Shown here: positions 32,959-41,103 of the stretch, in pieces
Layout: each line of letters starts with the position of its first letter
Position numbering within the stretch: the first letter of the stretch is position 1
Origin: Rhodobacterales bacterium HKCCE3408
Lineage (GTDB): Bacteria; Pseudomonadota; Alphaproteobacteria; Rhodobacterales; Rhodobacteraceae
NCBI GenBank assembly: GCA_015689705.1
Contig: WVSN01000022.1
Coordinates: 1 to 43,591, forward strand
Direction of reading: 5' to 3'
Length of the DNA: 43,591 nt
Position numbers and translations under genes: made by a program
The notes under the pieces: generated by a model
Database searches by the model: none
What the model saw: only the letters and a program-made list of their open reading frames with translations
What the model was told of the DNA's origin: nothing

Positions 32959-33891
32959 TCAGTGCGGCGAGTAGCCGAACTTGCGCAACACTGGACCGAG
33001 TTGCGCCTCGATGTAATCAAGGTGATCGGGGGACAATTCCTCGCGCCATTGTTCCTTCCGGCCCGAGCGGATGTGCTGGTGTTTTGCGCGCACAGCATCC
33101 TTGGCCCGGCCAGTGCGCCGCTTGGCCTCGAACAGCCGCATCAGGTCGACGCCGATTCCGGCCTGTTCGGCGGGTACGCCGAGATGGGCGAAGATGTCGT
33201 GGTAGAGCTGATCGCGCCCCTCGCCCATCAGGTCCTCGTAGGAGACCTCGAGGATGTCGGGGTCTTCCATGTTCCAGGCCTCAAGCTGCTCGCGGTAAAA
33301 GAAGGTAAAGTGGTCGATCTCCATGAACAACCCACTGCGGGTGTCAACGGTGTTCAGCTTCTGCTGATAGGACCGGCCGGCCTCGTCGGGCCGATGCGCC
33401 CAGGTCTCGTTGGTCCACTTATGGTAGTGGTAGCCCGACACAATCATGTCGCGCGGATCGCGCATAAGGTGGATGCCGCGATAGGGCGCGAGCGAAGTAA
33501 GCTCCATTTTCGAGTGGTTCGACAGGAATAGCTGCGTGCCCTCCGGCGGCTGCTCAAGACTAATCTTTCGGAAATTCATCCGCCCCGCGTAGGCAAAGAA
33601 GCGCAGCACCGCATTGAAGTAGGTCGTCATCGCCTTGTGGTGGGTGCCGATCCAGAGCATCGGAGCATCGGCCGGCCGCGGCTCCGCGCGGGCGCGGACC
33701 GAGCGTAGCTTCGGCAGCATGCTCCAGAACATCGGGTCGGTGACGAGTCCCTTGTTCTTGGCTAGGAAGACCGGCAGCTGCTTGCGGTACATCGCTGCCT
33801 TCGAGACGGTCACCGGCGGCCCGAACCCGGCCTCCGTCATCACCTCGGTTCGTCCCCGTGACGGATCCCAACGCGTTCCAGCCTCGACCAT
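32959..33891 (-). CDS. Sulfotransferase, second of three
   Basis: 310 residues from ATG 33891 with GGAGAG six bases upstream; the longer frame to 34119 runs antisense to the wzy start. 5'-phosphosulfate loop LWIGTHHKAMTTYFNAVLR (about 79-97) and 3'-phosphate motif IHLMRDPRDMIVSGYHYH. Phe, His and Trp-rich centre and a basic C-terminal part (RSGRKEQWREELSP) are usual for the family. Cytoplasmic, PAPS-using. It differs from the other two sulfotransferases here in motif form, so it probably acts on a different position or sugar. Divergent from the Wzy gene. Confidence 0.85.
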   Translation of the reverse strand: MVEAGTRWDPSRGRTEVMTEAGFGPPVTVSKAAMYRKQLPVFLAKNKGLVTDPMFWSMLPKLRSVRARAEPRPADAPMLWIGTHHKAMTTYFNAVLRFFAYAGRMNFRKISLEQPPEGTQLFLSNHSKMELTSLAPYRGIHLMRDPRDMIVSGYHYHKWTNETWAHRPDEAGRSYQQKLNTVDTRSGLFMEIDHFTFFYREQLEAWNMEDPDILEVSYEDLMGEGRDQLYHDIFAHLGVPAEQAGIGVDLMRLFEAKRRTGRAKDAVRAKHQHIRSGRKEQWREELSPDHLDYIEAQLGPVLRKFGYSPH

Positions 33892-33998
33892 AGACACTCT
33901 CCGAACCGACAACAAATTTCCGGGAAGCCGGCCCCCGACGATATGCACGGTCGGGCGGCTGTGGTAGGTCGCATCGCACCTTAACAGGACGAGGGTTC

Positions 33999-35456
33999 GT
34001 GACAAGTCAGGTCGACCAGAACGGCGGGTCCGCAGGGCACCGGGACGGGACGGTGTCGGCGGTTCGTGCGGCGCTGTCGCGGCCGGTCGTGCTGGCGCTG
34101 TTTGTGCTCTGTGCGACACAGCCCTACGGGCTGGAACTGGGGCCCCTGCTCATCGGCCCCTATCGGCTCGTGCTCTTGTTCGTCGGACCAATCCTGATGA
34201 TCCAGTGGCTCGCGGGTCGGTTCGGCCGGCTCCTCCTCCCTGACCTGCTCGTGCTCGGGCACTCAATTTGGGTCCTCGTCTCGTTGGTCGCCAACGGCGA
34301 TACCGGCCGGCTGGTAGAATGGGGCGGGGCGCAGTTCATCGACACGTTCTTCGCCTATCTGCTAGGACGCGCTGCTATCCGAAACCGGCAGGATTTCTAC
34401 TTCTTCACACGCGTTCTGCTTTGGACATTGCTGTTTCTGTTGCCCTTCGCCATCCTCGAGAGCACGCAAGGGATCGTTATTCTGATCAGGATCGCAGAAG
34501 CGCTGCCCATGGTGGATCCGTTCAGTGTCGTGACCCTGAACTATCCACCGCGGCTTGGACTTCTGCGGGCGCAGGTAGGCTCGGCCCACCCAATTCTCTA
34601 CGGCGTGTTCTGCTCCATGGGGTTCTCCTTCGGGCTTCTGGGCCTGTCCCAGGCACCTGACAAACCCGGCTTCGGCAAGCGGCTTTTGCTGACTGCGGGG
34701 AGCTATCTCGGTACTTTCTTCTCGCTCTCCTCGGGCGCCTATGTCGCCGTCGCTGTCCAGGGCGCGATGATGCTCTGGGACTGGGTGCTCCGGACCTGGG
34801 ACAGGCGCTGGTACGCGTTCGCCTGGGGCGCCGTGCTGTTCTACGCTCTGGTCGCAGTGGTCTCCGAACGCCCTCCGGCACTGACTTTGGCACGCATGGT
34901 TGCATTCAGCGCATCCACGGCCTGGAATCGCTACATGATATGGCAGTTCGGAACAGCCGAGGTTATGCGCCACCCGATCTTCGGGATGGGCTTGTTTAGC
35001 GACGGCTGGCAGCGGTCAGCCTGGATGTCATCGTCGATCGATAACCAGTGGCTGCTTCTAGCCATGCGCTCCGGCCTCGTCGGCGTGGGCCTGCTGCTCG
35101 GGGCTTATGCCTACATCATCTACCGGCTGATCCAACGCGACTTCTCGCGCAGTCCCGAGATTAACGCCATTCGGAAGTCGATGATCTTCACCTTCATAGC
35201 GCTATTCCTTGCCTATGGTACGGTCGCCTCCTGGCACATCCAGTGGTCACTTCTTTTGGTGCTGATGGGCGGCGCGATTTGGATCTTCGACGAGGACGAG
35301 GACGATGCCGGGCCCGAGACGCCTGAGGGAGTGAGTGGGAGCGGCCATCGCCATTCCCGCCGGCCCGACCCGTCCGAGAGCCATGAGGGGCAGTCCACCG
35401 GCTCCCGCTACAGTCGCTTTCCAATCAGGCCGCGGAGAGGGCGGCCACCCGATTGA
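33999..35456 (+). CDS. wzy: Wzy-like O-antigen/EPS polymerase
   Basis: 485 residues from GTG 33999 (GAGGG just upstream). About ten to twelve membrane spans; an O-antigen ligase/polymerase-type region with a long periplasmic loop holding Arg and His (WNRYMIWQFGTAEVMRHPIFGMGLFSDGW in pieces), as expected for Wzy. The last 60 residues are a charged, Pro/Arg-rich cytoplasmic tail that starts with a run of acidic residues (DEDEDD), which is unusual. It joins flipped repeat units in the periplasm. As there is no lipid A core target in the locus, polymerase is preferred over ligase. Convergent with the GT2 gene, 3-bp gap. Confidence 0.8.
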   Translation: MTSQVDQNGGSAGHRDGTVSAVRAALSRPVVLALFVLCATQPYGLELGPLLIGPYRLVLLFVGPILMIQWLAGRFGRLLLPDLLVLGHSIWVLVSLVANGDTGRLVEWGGAQFIDTFFAYLLGRAAIRNRQDFYFFTRVLLWTLLFLLPFAILESTQGIVILIRIAEALPMVDPFSVVTLNYPPRLGLLRAQVGSAHPILYGVFCSMGFSFGLLGLSQAPDKPGFGKRLLLTAGSYLGTFFSLSSGAYVAVAVQGAMMLWDWVLRTWDRRWYAFAWGAVLFYALVAVVSERPPALTLARMVAFSASTAWNRYMIWQFGTAEVMRHPIFGMGLFSDGWQRSAWMSSSIDNQWLLLAMRSGLVGVGLLLGAYAYIIYRLIQRDFSRSPEINAIRKSMIFTFIALFLAYGTVASWHIQWSLLLVLMGGAIWIFDEDEDDAGPETPEGVSGSGHRHSRRPDPSESHEGQSTGSRYSRFPIRPRRGRPPD

Positions 35457-35459
35457 ACC

Positions 35460-36353
35460 TCAGATGCCCCGGCCTGCCGCCTGCGCCAGCATCCAAGCCA
35501 TGCGCTGCAGCCGCAGCCGCACAAGCGTTCCGGCCCCGCGCCACTTCTCCCGCCCCGACAACGCCGGGTGGCCTAGGACTCGCGGCAGGTGGGCGAGTAT
35601 ACTGGCCGGCATCAGGACCGCCTTCGCCGCCCATTGCGCCCGGCCCGCCGCCCCCTGCCCTTCGAGCCCGAACCCCTCCTCGGTCATGCGCCGCCATTTC
35701 TTGCGCAACGCCGGCCAGTCGCCCCGCGTCGGGTGCGCGACTGCGAGCGCATCGTCGTAGACCAGGCGATAGCCCTTCGCCACGGCGCGGCGGCACCAGT
35801 CGACATCCTCGGACATGCCCACGATCATCGGCCCGACATCGGCGAAGGTCGCGCGCGCGGTGACGAGGTTGGCGGTCACAGAGAAGCCCTTGCGCTCGAT
35901 ATAGCCACGCTGGTCGAAGGCGAAGACGGTCTCGAATGCCTCGGTACCGGTGCGCGGGCCCGGGGTCTCGTCGAAGACGTCGATGCGCCCGCCGGTGACG
36001 GTCCCCGGATCGCCTGCGGCCAGAACCCGCACGCGGTTTAGCCAGCCCTCCGAGGGCACGCAGTCGGCGTCGAGGAAGGCGAGCCAAGGCGCGGCGGTCA
36101 CCTCCGCCCCCTTGTTGCGCGCCGCCGCCGCGCCGCGCTCGGGCTGCGTCACCAGCCGGATGGCGGGAAACGCCTCGGCAAGGCCGGCCAGCCCGCCCGG
36201 GGTGGCGTTGTCGGCCACCACCACCTCGACGCCCGTGAGATCCTGCGCGGTCAGCGCCGCGAGGCAGCGCCGGAGCCGCGCGAGATCGTCGTAGTGCGGG
36301 ATGATGACGGCGATCGCGGGGGTGCCGTCCCCGCCGCCCGGTTGCGGCGCCAT
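35460..36353 (-). CDS. Family 2 glycosyltransferase, coupled to parB
   Basis: 297 residues. GT-A fold: IAVIIPHYDDLARLRRCL at the N-terminus, VEVVVADNATPGG, RGAAAARNKG, and the metal-binding DXD as FLDADCVPSEGW; then MSEDVDWCRRAVAKGYR, the acceptor region of rhamnosyl- or galactosyltransferase-like enzymes. Its ATG lies two bases after the parB stop on the same strand, with no clear SD, so it is probably translated by coupling in the parA-parB transcript. The 3' end meets the Wzy stop. A cytoplasmic enzyme extending the EPS unit; donor unknown. Confidence 0.9.
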   Translation of the reverse strand: MAPQPGGGDGTPAIAVIIPHYDDLARLRRCLAALTAQDLTGVEVVVADNATPGGLAGLAEAFPAIRLVTQPERGAAAARNKGAEVTAAPWLAFLDADCVPSEGWLNRVRVLAAGDPGTVTGGRIDVFDETPGPRTGTEAFETVFAFDQRGYIERKGFSVTANLVTARATFADVGPMIVGMSEDVDWCRRAVAKGYRLVYDDALAVAHPTRGDWPALRKKWRRMTEEGFGLEGQGAAGRAQWAAKAVLMPASILAHLPRVLGHPALSGREKWRGAGTLVRLRLQRMAWMLAQAAGRGI

Positions 36354-36355
36354 GT

Positions 36356-37333
36356 CTAGCCGTAGCGCCGCTTCAGGAAGCTCTCGATCTCCTCGAGCAG
36401 CGCGCCGTCGACGCCCGGCCCGGTCAGGGTGATCCCGCTCCGCGACCGCGCCATGCGGATACCCGGCACCACTTCGGGCGCGCTGCGGCCCGGTTTCGGC
36501 TCGCCCGGCTTCGGCCGGGTCGCGGCGCGGGCCAGCGCCGTCTGCTCGGCCGCGGCATCGGGCGCGGCGGCCAGCATCAGCGCGGCGCGGATATCGCCGG
36601 CCCGGCCCTCGGCGATGGCCTGGGCCAGCTTCAGCCCGAGCCGCTCGCCGATCGCGGCGGGATAGGCGAGATGGCTGTCGAGCTCCTCGTAGAGCGTCAC
36701 GAAGCTCGCGATCTTCGACCGCTTGGCCTTGGAGGCCGAGGCGAAGAGCGTGCGGATCGCGGCGGCGGTGTCGGGGAAGACGCCGGCCTCGCTCGCCCTC
36801 GCGGCCACACGCGCGCGTTCGTAATGCGACAGCCCGACGCGGATCTCGTTCTCCTCGACCATGGCGAGATAGGCCTCGCCGGCGCTGTCGGGGCGGCGGA
36901 GCAGGGCGAGCACGGACCCGAACCGCTCCTCGCCGGTCTCGTCCCGCAGCTGGCCGAGCGCGGTCAGTCGCCGCCAGCCGGAAATGAGGCCGTAGCGCCC
37001 GTCGCCGAGATCGGTGACCTCGACCGGGACCTGCTGGCCGCGCGCCGCGATCGAGGCCTTGAGCGCGGCAAGTTCGTCATCCGCCGCCGCGATCCGGTCG
37101 CGGATCAGGTGCCCGGCCTCGACCGCGTCGAGCGGCAGGGCGACGATCATCCGGCCCTCGGCGCGGGCGCGGGTCAGCTCTCCCGTCACCTCGTCGAGCG
37201 CCGAGCGGGCCGAGGCCGCGCCGGCAAGATCGGCGATCGGCGCGCGGGCCGGGCGGGCAGGGGAGGTGTCGGGCGTGGCCCCGGTCTCTGCCCCGAGCGC
37301 GGTGACCGGGCTCAGGCGTCTGCGTTTGGCCAT
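36356..37333 (-). CDS. parB: ParB-type plasmid partition protein
   Basis: 325 residues from ATG 37333 (AGAGGG upstream). ParB/Srx-like N-terminal part: IVALPLDAVEAGHLIRDR, then ALKASIAARGQQVPVEV, GLISGWRRLTALGQL, and EENEIRVGLSHYERARVA, the region that binds CTP and the helix-turn-helix core in the family. The Pro/Lys-rich stretch before the C-terminal dimer part (about 275-300) is a linker. It binds parS palindromes and works with ParA to segregate plasmid copies. One parS-like site (37348-37363) sits directly between parA and this gene, another at 41068-41083. Confidence 0.92.
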   Translation of the reverse strand: MAKRRRLSPVTALGAETGATPDTSPARPARAPIADLAGAASARSALDEVTGELTRARAEGRMIVALPLDAVEAGHLIRDRIAAADDELAALKASIAARGQQVPVEVTDLGDGRYGLISGWRRLTALGQLRDETGEERFGSVLALLRRPDSAGEAYLAMVEENEIRVGLSHYERARVAARASEAGVFPDTAAAIRTLFASASKAKRSKIASFVTLYEELDSHLAYPAAIGERLGLKLAQAIAEGRAGDIRAALMLAAAPDAAAEQTALARAATRPKPGEPKPGRSAPEVVPGIRMARSRSGITLTGPGVDGALLEEIESFLKRRYG

Positions 37334-37347
37334 GGGCTGCCCTCTTG

Positions 37348-37363
37348 GTTTCGCGCGCGAAAC
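37348..37363. other. Putative parS site 1 (16-bp palindrome)
   Basis: GTTTCGCGCGCGAAAC, perfectly self-complementary, in the gap between the parA stop (37368) and the parB start (37333). An identical copy lies at 41068-41083. The outer GTTTC/GAAAC matches the arms of the chromosomal parS consensus, with a different, longer centre, as expected for a plasmid-specific centromere. Confidence 0.75.
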
Positions 37364-37367
37364 GTCA

Positions 37368-38750
37368 TCATTCCGCCGCCGCCGTGCCGGCTTGGGTCTC
37401 GCGGTGCCAGATGCCGAGGAGAAGCCGCTTGAACGCGGCATAGGTCTCGTCGAACGTGGCCCGTCCGCGGGCATAGGTGTCGCGGTTGAAGTCGCGGTAA
37501 TCGGCCTCGTAGATGCCGTGCACCTGCTCGCCCGCCTGCCCGATCAGCGCGGTGAAATCCTGCCGGTAGGGGCTGAGCGTGCGGCCCAGATAGGCCTGGA
37601 TCAGCGCCGCCATCTCGGCCTGCTGGCCGCTGTCGTAGCGGGTGACGACGGCGCGCACCGCGTCCCATTCGAAGGCCAGTTCCGGCCTCCCGAGGGCGCG
37701 GGCGGCCATGTTCTCCCCCTCCTCGATCGAGGCGAAGGTCTGGTGCAGCATGTCGAAGAAGCGGCCCGTGGAATCGAACTCGAGGAACGAGGCGCCGAGC
37801 GGCACGAGCAGGATGTCGGCCGCGGCGAGCCCGTTGATGGTGAGATAGCCGAGGGCAGGGGGGGTATCGAGGAAGACCAGGTCGTAGGCGTCGAGGATCC
37901 CGTCGGCGGCCAGCGTCTCGCCGAGCGCGTCCCAGAGCTTCCAGCCGCGCGCGGCCATGCGCCAGACCGGGACCTGGAATTCGGACCAGTAGAGATTGAG
38001 CTGCGCGCCGATCAGGTCGATGTTGGGCCAGTGGGTCGTCTGGATCACGTCCGCGGCCCGGATATTGAGCGCCTCGGACAGCGTCTCGTCGAGCGGTTGC
38101 GGCGCCTCGCCCCGGTCGATCCGGCGCTGGTTCTCGGCCCTCAGATGCAGCGCGTAATGGCGCGCCAGAAGCGGGAAGACCGTCTGCCATTCATCCTCGA
38201 CCCTGCCGCCGAAGATCGAGGTCATGGACCCTTGCGAATCCAGGTCCACGACCAGCACCCGGTAGCCGTCGAGCGCGGCCGACATCGCCAGATGCGCCGC
38301 CGTCGAGGTCTTGCCGACCCCGCCCTTGAAGTTGGCCACCGCCACCATCTTGGCCGGGGCGCCTGCGGGGCGGTAGGGCAGGTATTCCTTCGCCTTCGAG
38401 CCCTCGGCCCCGAAATGGGCGCGCAGCTTCAGCACCTCGTCGAGGGTGAACCATTTCGCGCCGCCGTCGCTTTCGGTGATGCCCTGCGGCAGGTCGGGGT
38501 TCTGGCGCAGCACGCGGCGGAAATGCGCGGGTGCGACCGGGATCAGGTATTTCGTGATCTCCCAGGTCGAGAACCGGCGCAGCACCTTCCGCCCGCCCTC
38601 CTCGAGCCCGCGCGAGGCCAGATCGGCCCGGCCCCGGGCGCAGGCCTCGGCGATGCCGGCGAAGGTCTCGGACCCTGCGGGCGCGCCCAGATCGGCCGCC
38701 GCCCGGCCGGGATCGATATGGAAATACGGGGGGAGGTCGTCACTGCTCAT
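37368..38750 (-). CDS. parA: ParA-type partition ATPase with N-terminal HTH
   Basis: 460 residues from ATG 38750, with GAGGG five bases upstream. The N-terminal 130 residues hold a winged-helix/MerR-like DNA-binding region (FSTWEITKYLIPVAPAHFRR, WFTLDEVLKLRAHF), as in P1-type ParA proteins that repress their own promoter. Deviant Walker A VANFKGGVGKTSTAAHLA, Walker A' VLVVDLDSQGSM, Walker B DLVFLDTPPAL. It binds nucleoid DNA with ATP and moves ParB-parS complexes. A 9-bp inverted repeat 16 bp upstream of the start is its probable operator. Operon order: parA, parS, parB, GT2. Confidence 0.93.
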   Translation of the reverse strand: MSSDDLPPYFHIDPGRAAADLGAPAGSETFAGIAEACARGRADLASRGLEEGGRKVLRRFSTWEITKYLIPVAPAHFRRVLRQNPDLPQGITESDGGAKWFTLDEVLKLRAHFGAEGSKAKEYLPYRPAGAPAKMVAVANFKGGVGKTSTAAHLAMSAALDGYRVLVVDLDSQGSMTSIFGGRVEDEWQTVFPLLARHYALHLRAENQRRIDRGEAPQPLDETLSEALNIRAADVIQTTHWPNIDLIGAQLNLYWSEFQVPVWRMAARGWKLWDALGETLAADGILDAYDLVFLDTPPALGYLTINGLAAADILLVPLGASFLEFDSTGRFFDMLHQTFASIEEGENMAARALGRPELAFEWDAVRAVVTRYDSGQQAEMAALIQAYLGRTLSPYRQDFTALIGQAGEQVHGIYEADYRDFNRDTYARGRATFDETYAAFKRLLLGIWHRETQAGTAAAE

Positions 38751-38765
38751 CGGACCCTCGTGTAT

Positions 38766-38795
38766 CGTGTTTTGACCAAGGTACGCCAAAACACG
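38766..38795. promoter_or_regulatory. Inverted repeat upstream of parA (probable ParA operator)
   Basis: CGTGTTTTG (38766-38774), 12-bp spacer, CAAAACACG (38787-38795): perfect 9-bp arms, ending 16 bp before the parA ATG. Position and symmetry fit autorepression by the N-terminal HTH of ParA; a further ParB site is the alternative. Confidence 0.65.
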
Positions 38796-38895
38796 TCACA
38801 TGGGAAGAAGCTTAGAACATGAGCGATTTTTCTATGTAAATCAACGGCTTAATATTCAGCACGCGGGCGGGATCCGGGCCGGGCCGATCCGTGCG

Positions 38896-39083
38896 TCGTT
38901 ATTTTTTCCGTTATTTATTTTGTTACGGGATCAATCCTGATCCGGCAAGTCGTTGAGCCTGCGCGGGAATTTCCGTGCCGTGGGGCAGGGGGCGATTCCG
39001 ATCCCCCGAACGGGCGACTCCGCAACCACGGGCGCGCGACTCCGAAACCACGCCGGCCGCTTGCCGGAATCGCCTGTGGACAA
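38896..39083. other. Probable replication origin (oriV)
   Basis: Upstream of repA. An AT-rich patch at 38899-38923 (CGTTATTT occurs twice) is followed by an inverted repeat GGATCA/TGATCC (38928-38943), the iteron array (38992-39057), an inverted iteron core CGGAATCGCC (39065-39074) and a DnaA-box-like TGTGGACAA (39075-39083; one base off consensus). TCCGGCAAG (38941-38949) and CTTGCCGGA (39060-39068) bracket the iterons. Melting region, initiator sites and a DnaA site next to the initiator gene make this the best origin candidate. Confidence 0.7.
38992..39057 (+). repeat. Three direct iterons with exact 22-bp period
   Basis: Cores GCGATTCCG at 38992, GCGACTCCG at 39014 and GCGACTCCG at 39036; copies 2 and 3 extend to AACCACG. 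The 22-bp period is two helical turns, as in many iteron plasmids. These are probably the binding sites of the RepA protein encoded at 39176. Confidence 0.75.
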
Positions 39084-39112
39084 TATCGTCTGGTGTCAAT
39101 GAAACCCCGAAG

Positions 39113-39128
39113 CCGGCCTTGCGGCCGG
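39113..39128 (+). promoter_or_regulatory. Hairpin in repA leader
   Basis: CCGGCC, loop TTGC, GGCCGG, 47 bp before the repA ATG. It would fold in the leader RNA and could take part in copy-number control; no counter-transcript promoter was identified. Confidence 0.35.
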
Positions 39129-39175
39129 ACCAGACCCAAAACGGGAACGACGGGGAACGGAGGCGAGCAGGCCCC

Positions 39176-40174
39176 ATGGCAGGACCGATCACAGCGGCCG
39201 CGACCGGCGATTTCTTCGTCTGCGACATCCTGGGCGCGATTCCGAAACACGACATCGCCTCGATGGAGCACCCGGTCTTCTCGCTGTCGACCCGGCCCGA
39301 CCGGCGGGTGCTGGAATACGAGCATCGCGGCACCATTGTCACCATCACCCCGAGCGTGAAGGGGCGGGCGACGATCTTCGACGCCGACATCCTGATCTTC
39401 TGCATCAGCCAGCTCATGGCGGCGCTGAACGCGGGCCGGCCGACCTCGCGCCGGCTGACGCTGACCGCGCATGACCTGCTGCTGGCCACCGGGCGGGAGA
39501 CGAGCGGCGACGGCTACCGCCGGCTGCGTGACGCCTTCGAGCGGCTGGCCGGGACGCGGATCACGACGAACATCACCACCGGCCCGAAGGACGACCCGGT
39601 CGAGACCACCACCGGCTTCGGCCTGATCGAGACGTGGGAGATCGTGCGGCGGACCCGTGCGGGGCGCATGGTCAGCGTGTCGGTCACACTGTCGGACTGG
39701 CTCTATCGCGCGGTGCTGGCGAAATCCGTCCTGACCCTCAGCCGGGCCTATTTCGGGCTGCGCAAGCCGCTCGAGCGGCGGCTCTACGAACTGGCGCGGA
39801 AGCATTGCGGCACGCAGCCCTCGTGGCGCGTCTCGGTCAAGGTCCTGCACGTCAAGTCAGGCTCGACCTCGCCGGTTCGGGTCTTCCGCGCCATGCTGCG
39901 CGAGATCATCCGCGCCGATACGCTGCCCGATTACCGGCTCGAGGAGGAGCCCGGCGATCTCGTCCGCGTCACCCCGCGCGCGGCGGTGATCGAACCGGGC
40001 GAGGGGCCGGTCCTGAGCGCCGCCGTCCTGGAGCAGGCCCGCGCGCTGATGCCGGGATCGGATGTCTACGCGCTCGAGGCGCGCTGGCGGGCGTTCTGGG
40101 CCGAGACCGGGCGGCCGCGGCTGCGCTCGCCCGACAAGGCGTTCCTGGGATGGGTGCGGAGCCAGATCGGCTGA
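39176..40174 (+). CDS. repA: Plasmid replication initiator, RepA (RPA family)
   Basis: 332 residues from ATG 39176; a GGAGG and a nearer GAGCAGG precede it, and longer in-frame starts run through the iterons. The N-terminus FFVCDILGAIPKHDIASMEH and FSLSTRPDRRVLEYEH, then TITPSVKGRATIFDADILIF, are typical of the replication initiator protein A family of alphaproteobacterial plasmids. The middle (RGLRKPLERRLYELARKHCG-like segment, YFGLRKPLERRLYELARKH) and SVKVLHVKSGS fit a winged-helix DNA-binding part. It should bind the 22-bp iterons just upstream and open the origin. Roseobacter RepA-I plasmids carry this initiator with parAB and EPS genes, as here. Confidence 0.92.
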   Translation: MAGPITAAATGDFFVCDILGAIPKHDIASMEHPVFSLSTRPDRRVLEYEHRGTIVTITPSVKGRATIFDADILIFCISQLMAALNAGRPTSRRLTLTAHDLLLATGRETSGDGYRRLRDAFERLAGTRITTNITTGPKDDPVETTTGFGLIETWEIVRRTRAGRMVSVSVTLSDWLYRAVLAKSVLTLSRAYFGLRKPLERRLYELARKHCGTQPSWRVSVKVLHVKSGSTSPVRVFRAMLREIIRADTLPDYRLEEEPGDLVRVTPRAAVIEPGEGPVLSAAVLEQARALMPGSDVYALEARWRAFWAETGRPRLRSPDKAFLGWVRSQIG

Positions 40175-40298
40175 GGCTGTGGCGCAGCGGGCCGGACCAA
40201 TACCGCTTCCGTTTCGTGGCCGCCGTTGACATCAATAGGCCAATATCGTTCTTCACAGGCTTGGGGGACTTGAAAAACTTTTAAGAGTCAGGACTTCC

Positions 40299-41057
40299 AT
40301 GCCGATCATCCGCGCTGGCGCTCAACTGATTTACTACGCCCATGTGCCAAAATGCGGCGGCTCCTCCGTCGAACGATATCTGACGGATCGGTTTGGTCCG
40401 ATCGCCTTCGTTGATACTCGCCACCATTCGCTCCGGCCAGAGCGGCGCTGGTCCCGCTCCTCACCTCAGCATATCGACTTGGTCTCGTTCGAGCGACTGT
40501 TTCCAAGGGGTTTTTTCGACGCGAGTTTTGCTATCGTTCGGCATCCGGTGGCGCGGCTGGTCTCGGCTTACCATTTCCAGCTCGAGGTCGAGCGTTCAAC
40601 GCCGGCCGCCTTCAGTTTCTCCGATTGGCTGGATATGATTCCTGAAACGTTGGCTGAGATACCCTTCGCCTACGACAACCACATCCTGCCGATGACTCAG
40701 ATCGTTCCCGAAGGTGCTCGGGTTTTCCATATCGAGCACGGTGTTGACGCGATCATACCTTGGTTTGACGAGCTCACCGGCGTCGTGTGCGGACCGCGTG
40801 CGATGCGTCGAGTGAATGAGCATAAAGGCCGCGGCGGCGCCAAGGAGAAACCGTCGGCAACTGACATCGCACGCATCGCAGAGATTTACGCCGAGGATTT
40901 CGAGCGCTTCGGCTACACGCCGGACGACCGCACGCCGACCGCCCCCGCGCCCTTCCTGCCTCCCGATTTCATCGCGGCCCGAGATGCCGAGCTCGCCCAG
41001 GACGCCAGGCCACTGCGCTGGTTGAAGGGTCGGCTCGTCCGCAACATGGATCGCTAG
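40299..41057 (+). CDS. Sulfotransferase, third of three (Sulfotransfer_2-like)
   Basis: 252 residues; SD AGGA six to seven bases before the ATG. The 5'-phosphosulfate loop has the HVPKCGGSS form (15-23) of the carbohydrate sulfotransferase family 2, and AIVRHPVARLVSAYHF is the 3'-phosphate motif. NEHKGRGGAKEKPSATD before the C-terminus is also usual (asparagine and basic residues). Cytoplasmic; PAPS from Sat-CysC. The DNA is visibly less GC-rich than the flanking repA and fusion genes, so it may be a separate gain between the replication module and the EPS genes. Followed by parS site 2. Confidence 0.87.
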   Translation: MPIIRAGAQLIYYAHVPKCGGSSVERYLTDRFGPIAFVDTRHHSLRPERRWSRSSPQHIDLVSFERLFPRGFFDASFAIVRHPVARLVSAYHFQLEVERSTPAAFSFSDWLDMIPETLAEIPFAYDNHILPMTQIVPEGARVFHIEHGVDAIIPWFDELTGVVCGPRAMRRVNEHKGRGGAKEKPSATDIARIAEIYAEDFERFGYTPDDRTPTAPAPFLPPDFIAARDAELAQDARPLRWLKGRLVRNMDR

Positions 41058-41067
41058 GGCAGGGGCG

Positions 41068-41083
41068 GTTTCGCGCGCGAAAC
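41068..41083. other. Putative parS site 2 (16-bp palindrome)
   Basis: GTTTCGCGCGCGAAAC, identical to 37348-37363, in the 46-bp gap between the sulfotransferase stop (41057) and the fusion-protein stop (41104). The two sites bracket the parA-repA module. Confidence 0.75.
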
Positions 41084-41103
41084 TCGTGGCGCAGTCTCAG
41101 CTG

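Noticed and set aside
37014-38822. 602-codon plus-strand frame opposite parA and parB
   Set aside because: Low-complexity antisense frame over two well-defined partition genes.
40226-40231. TTGACA as -35 box for the third sulfotransferase gene
   Set aside because: No acceptable -10 sequence 16-18 bases downstream, so not listed as a promoter.
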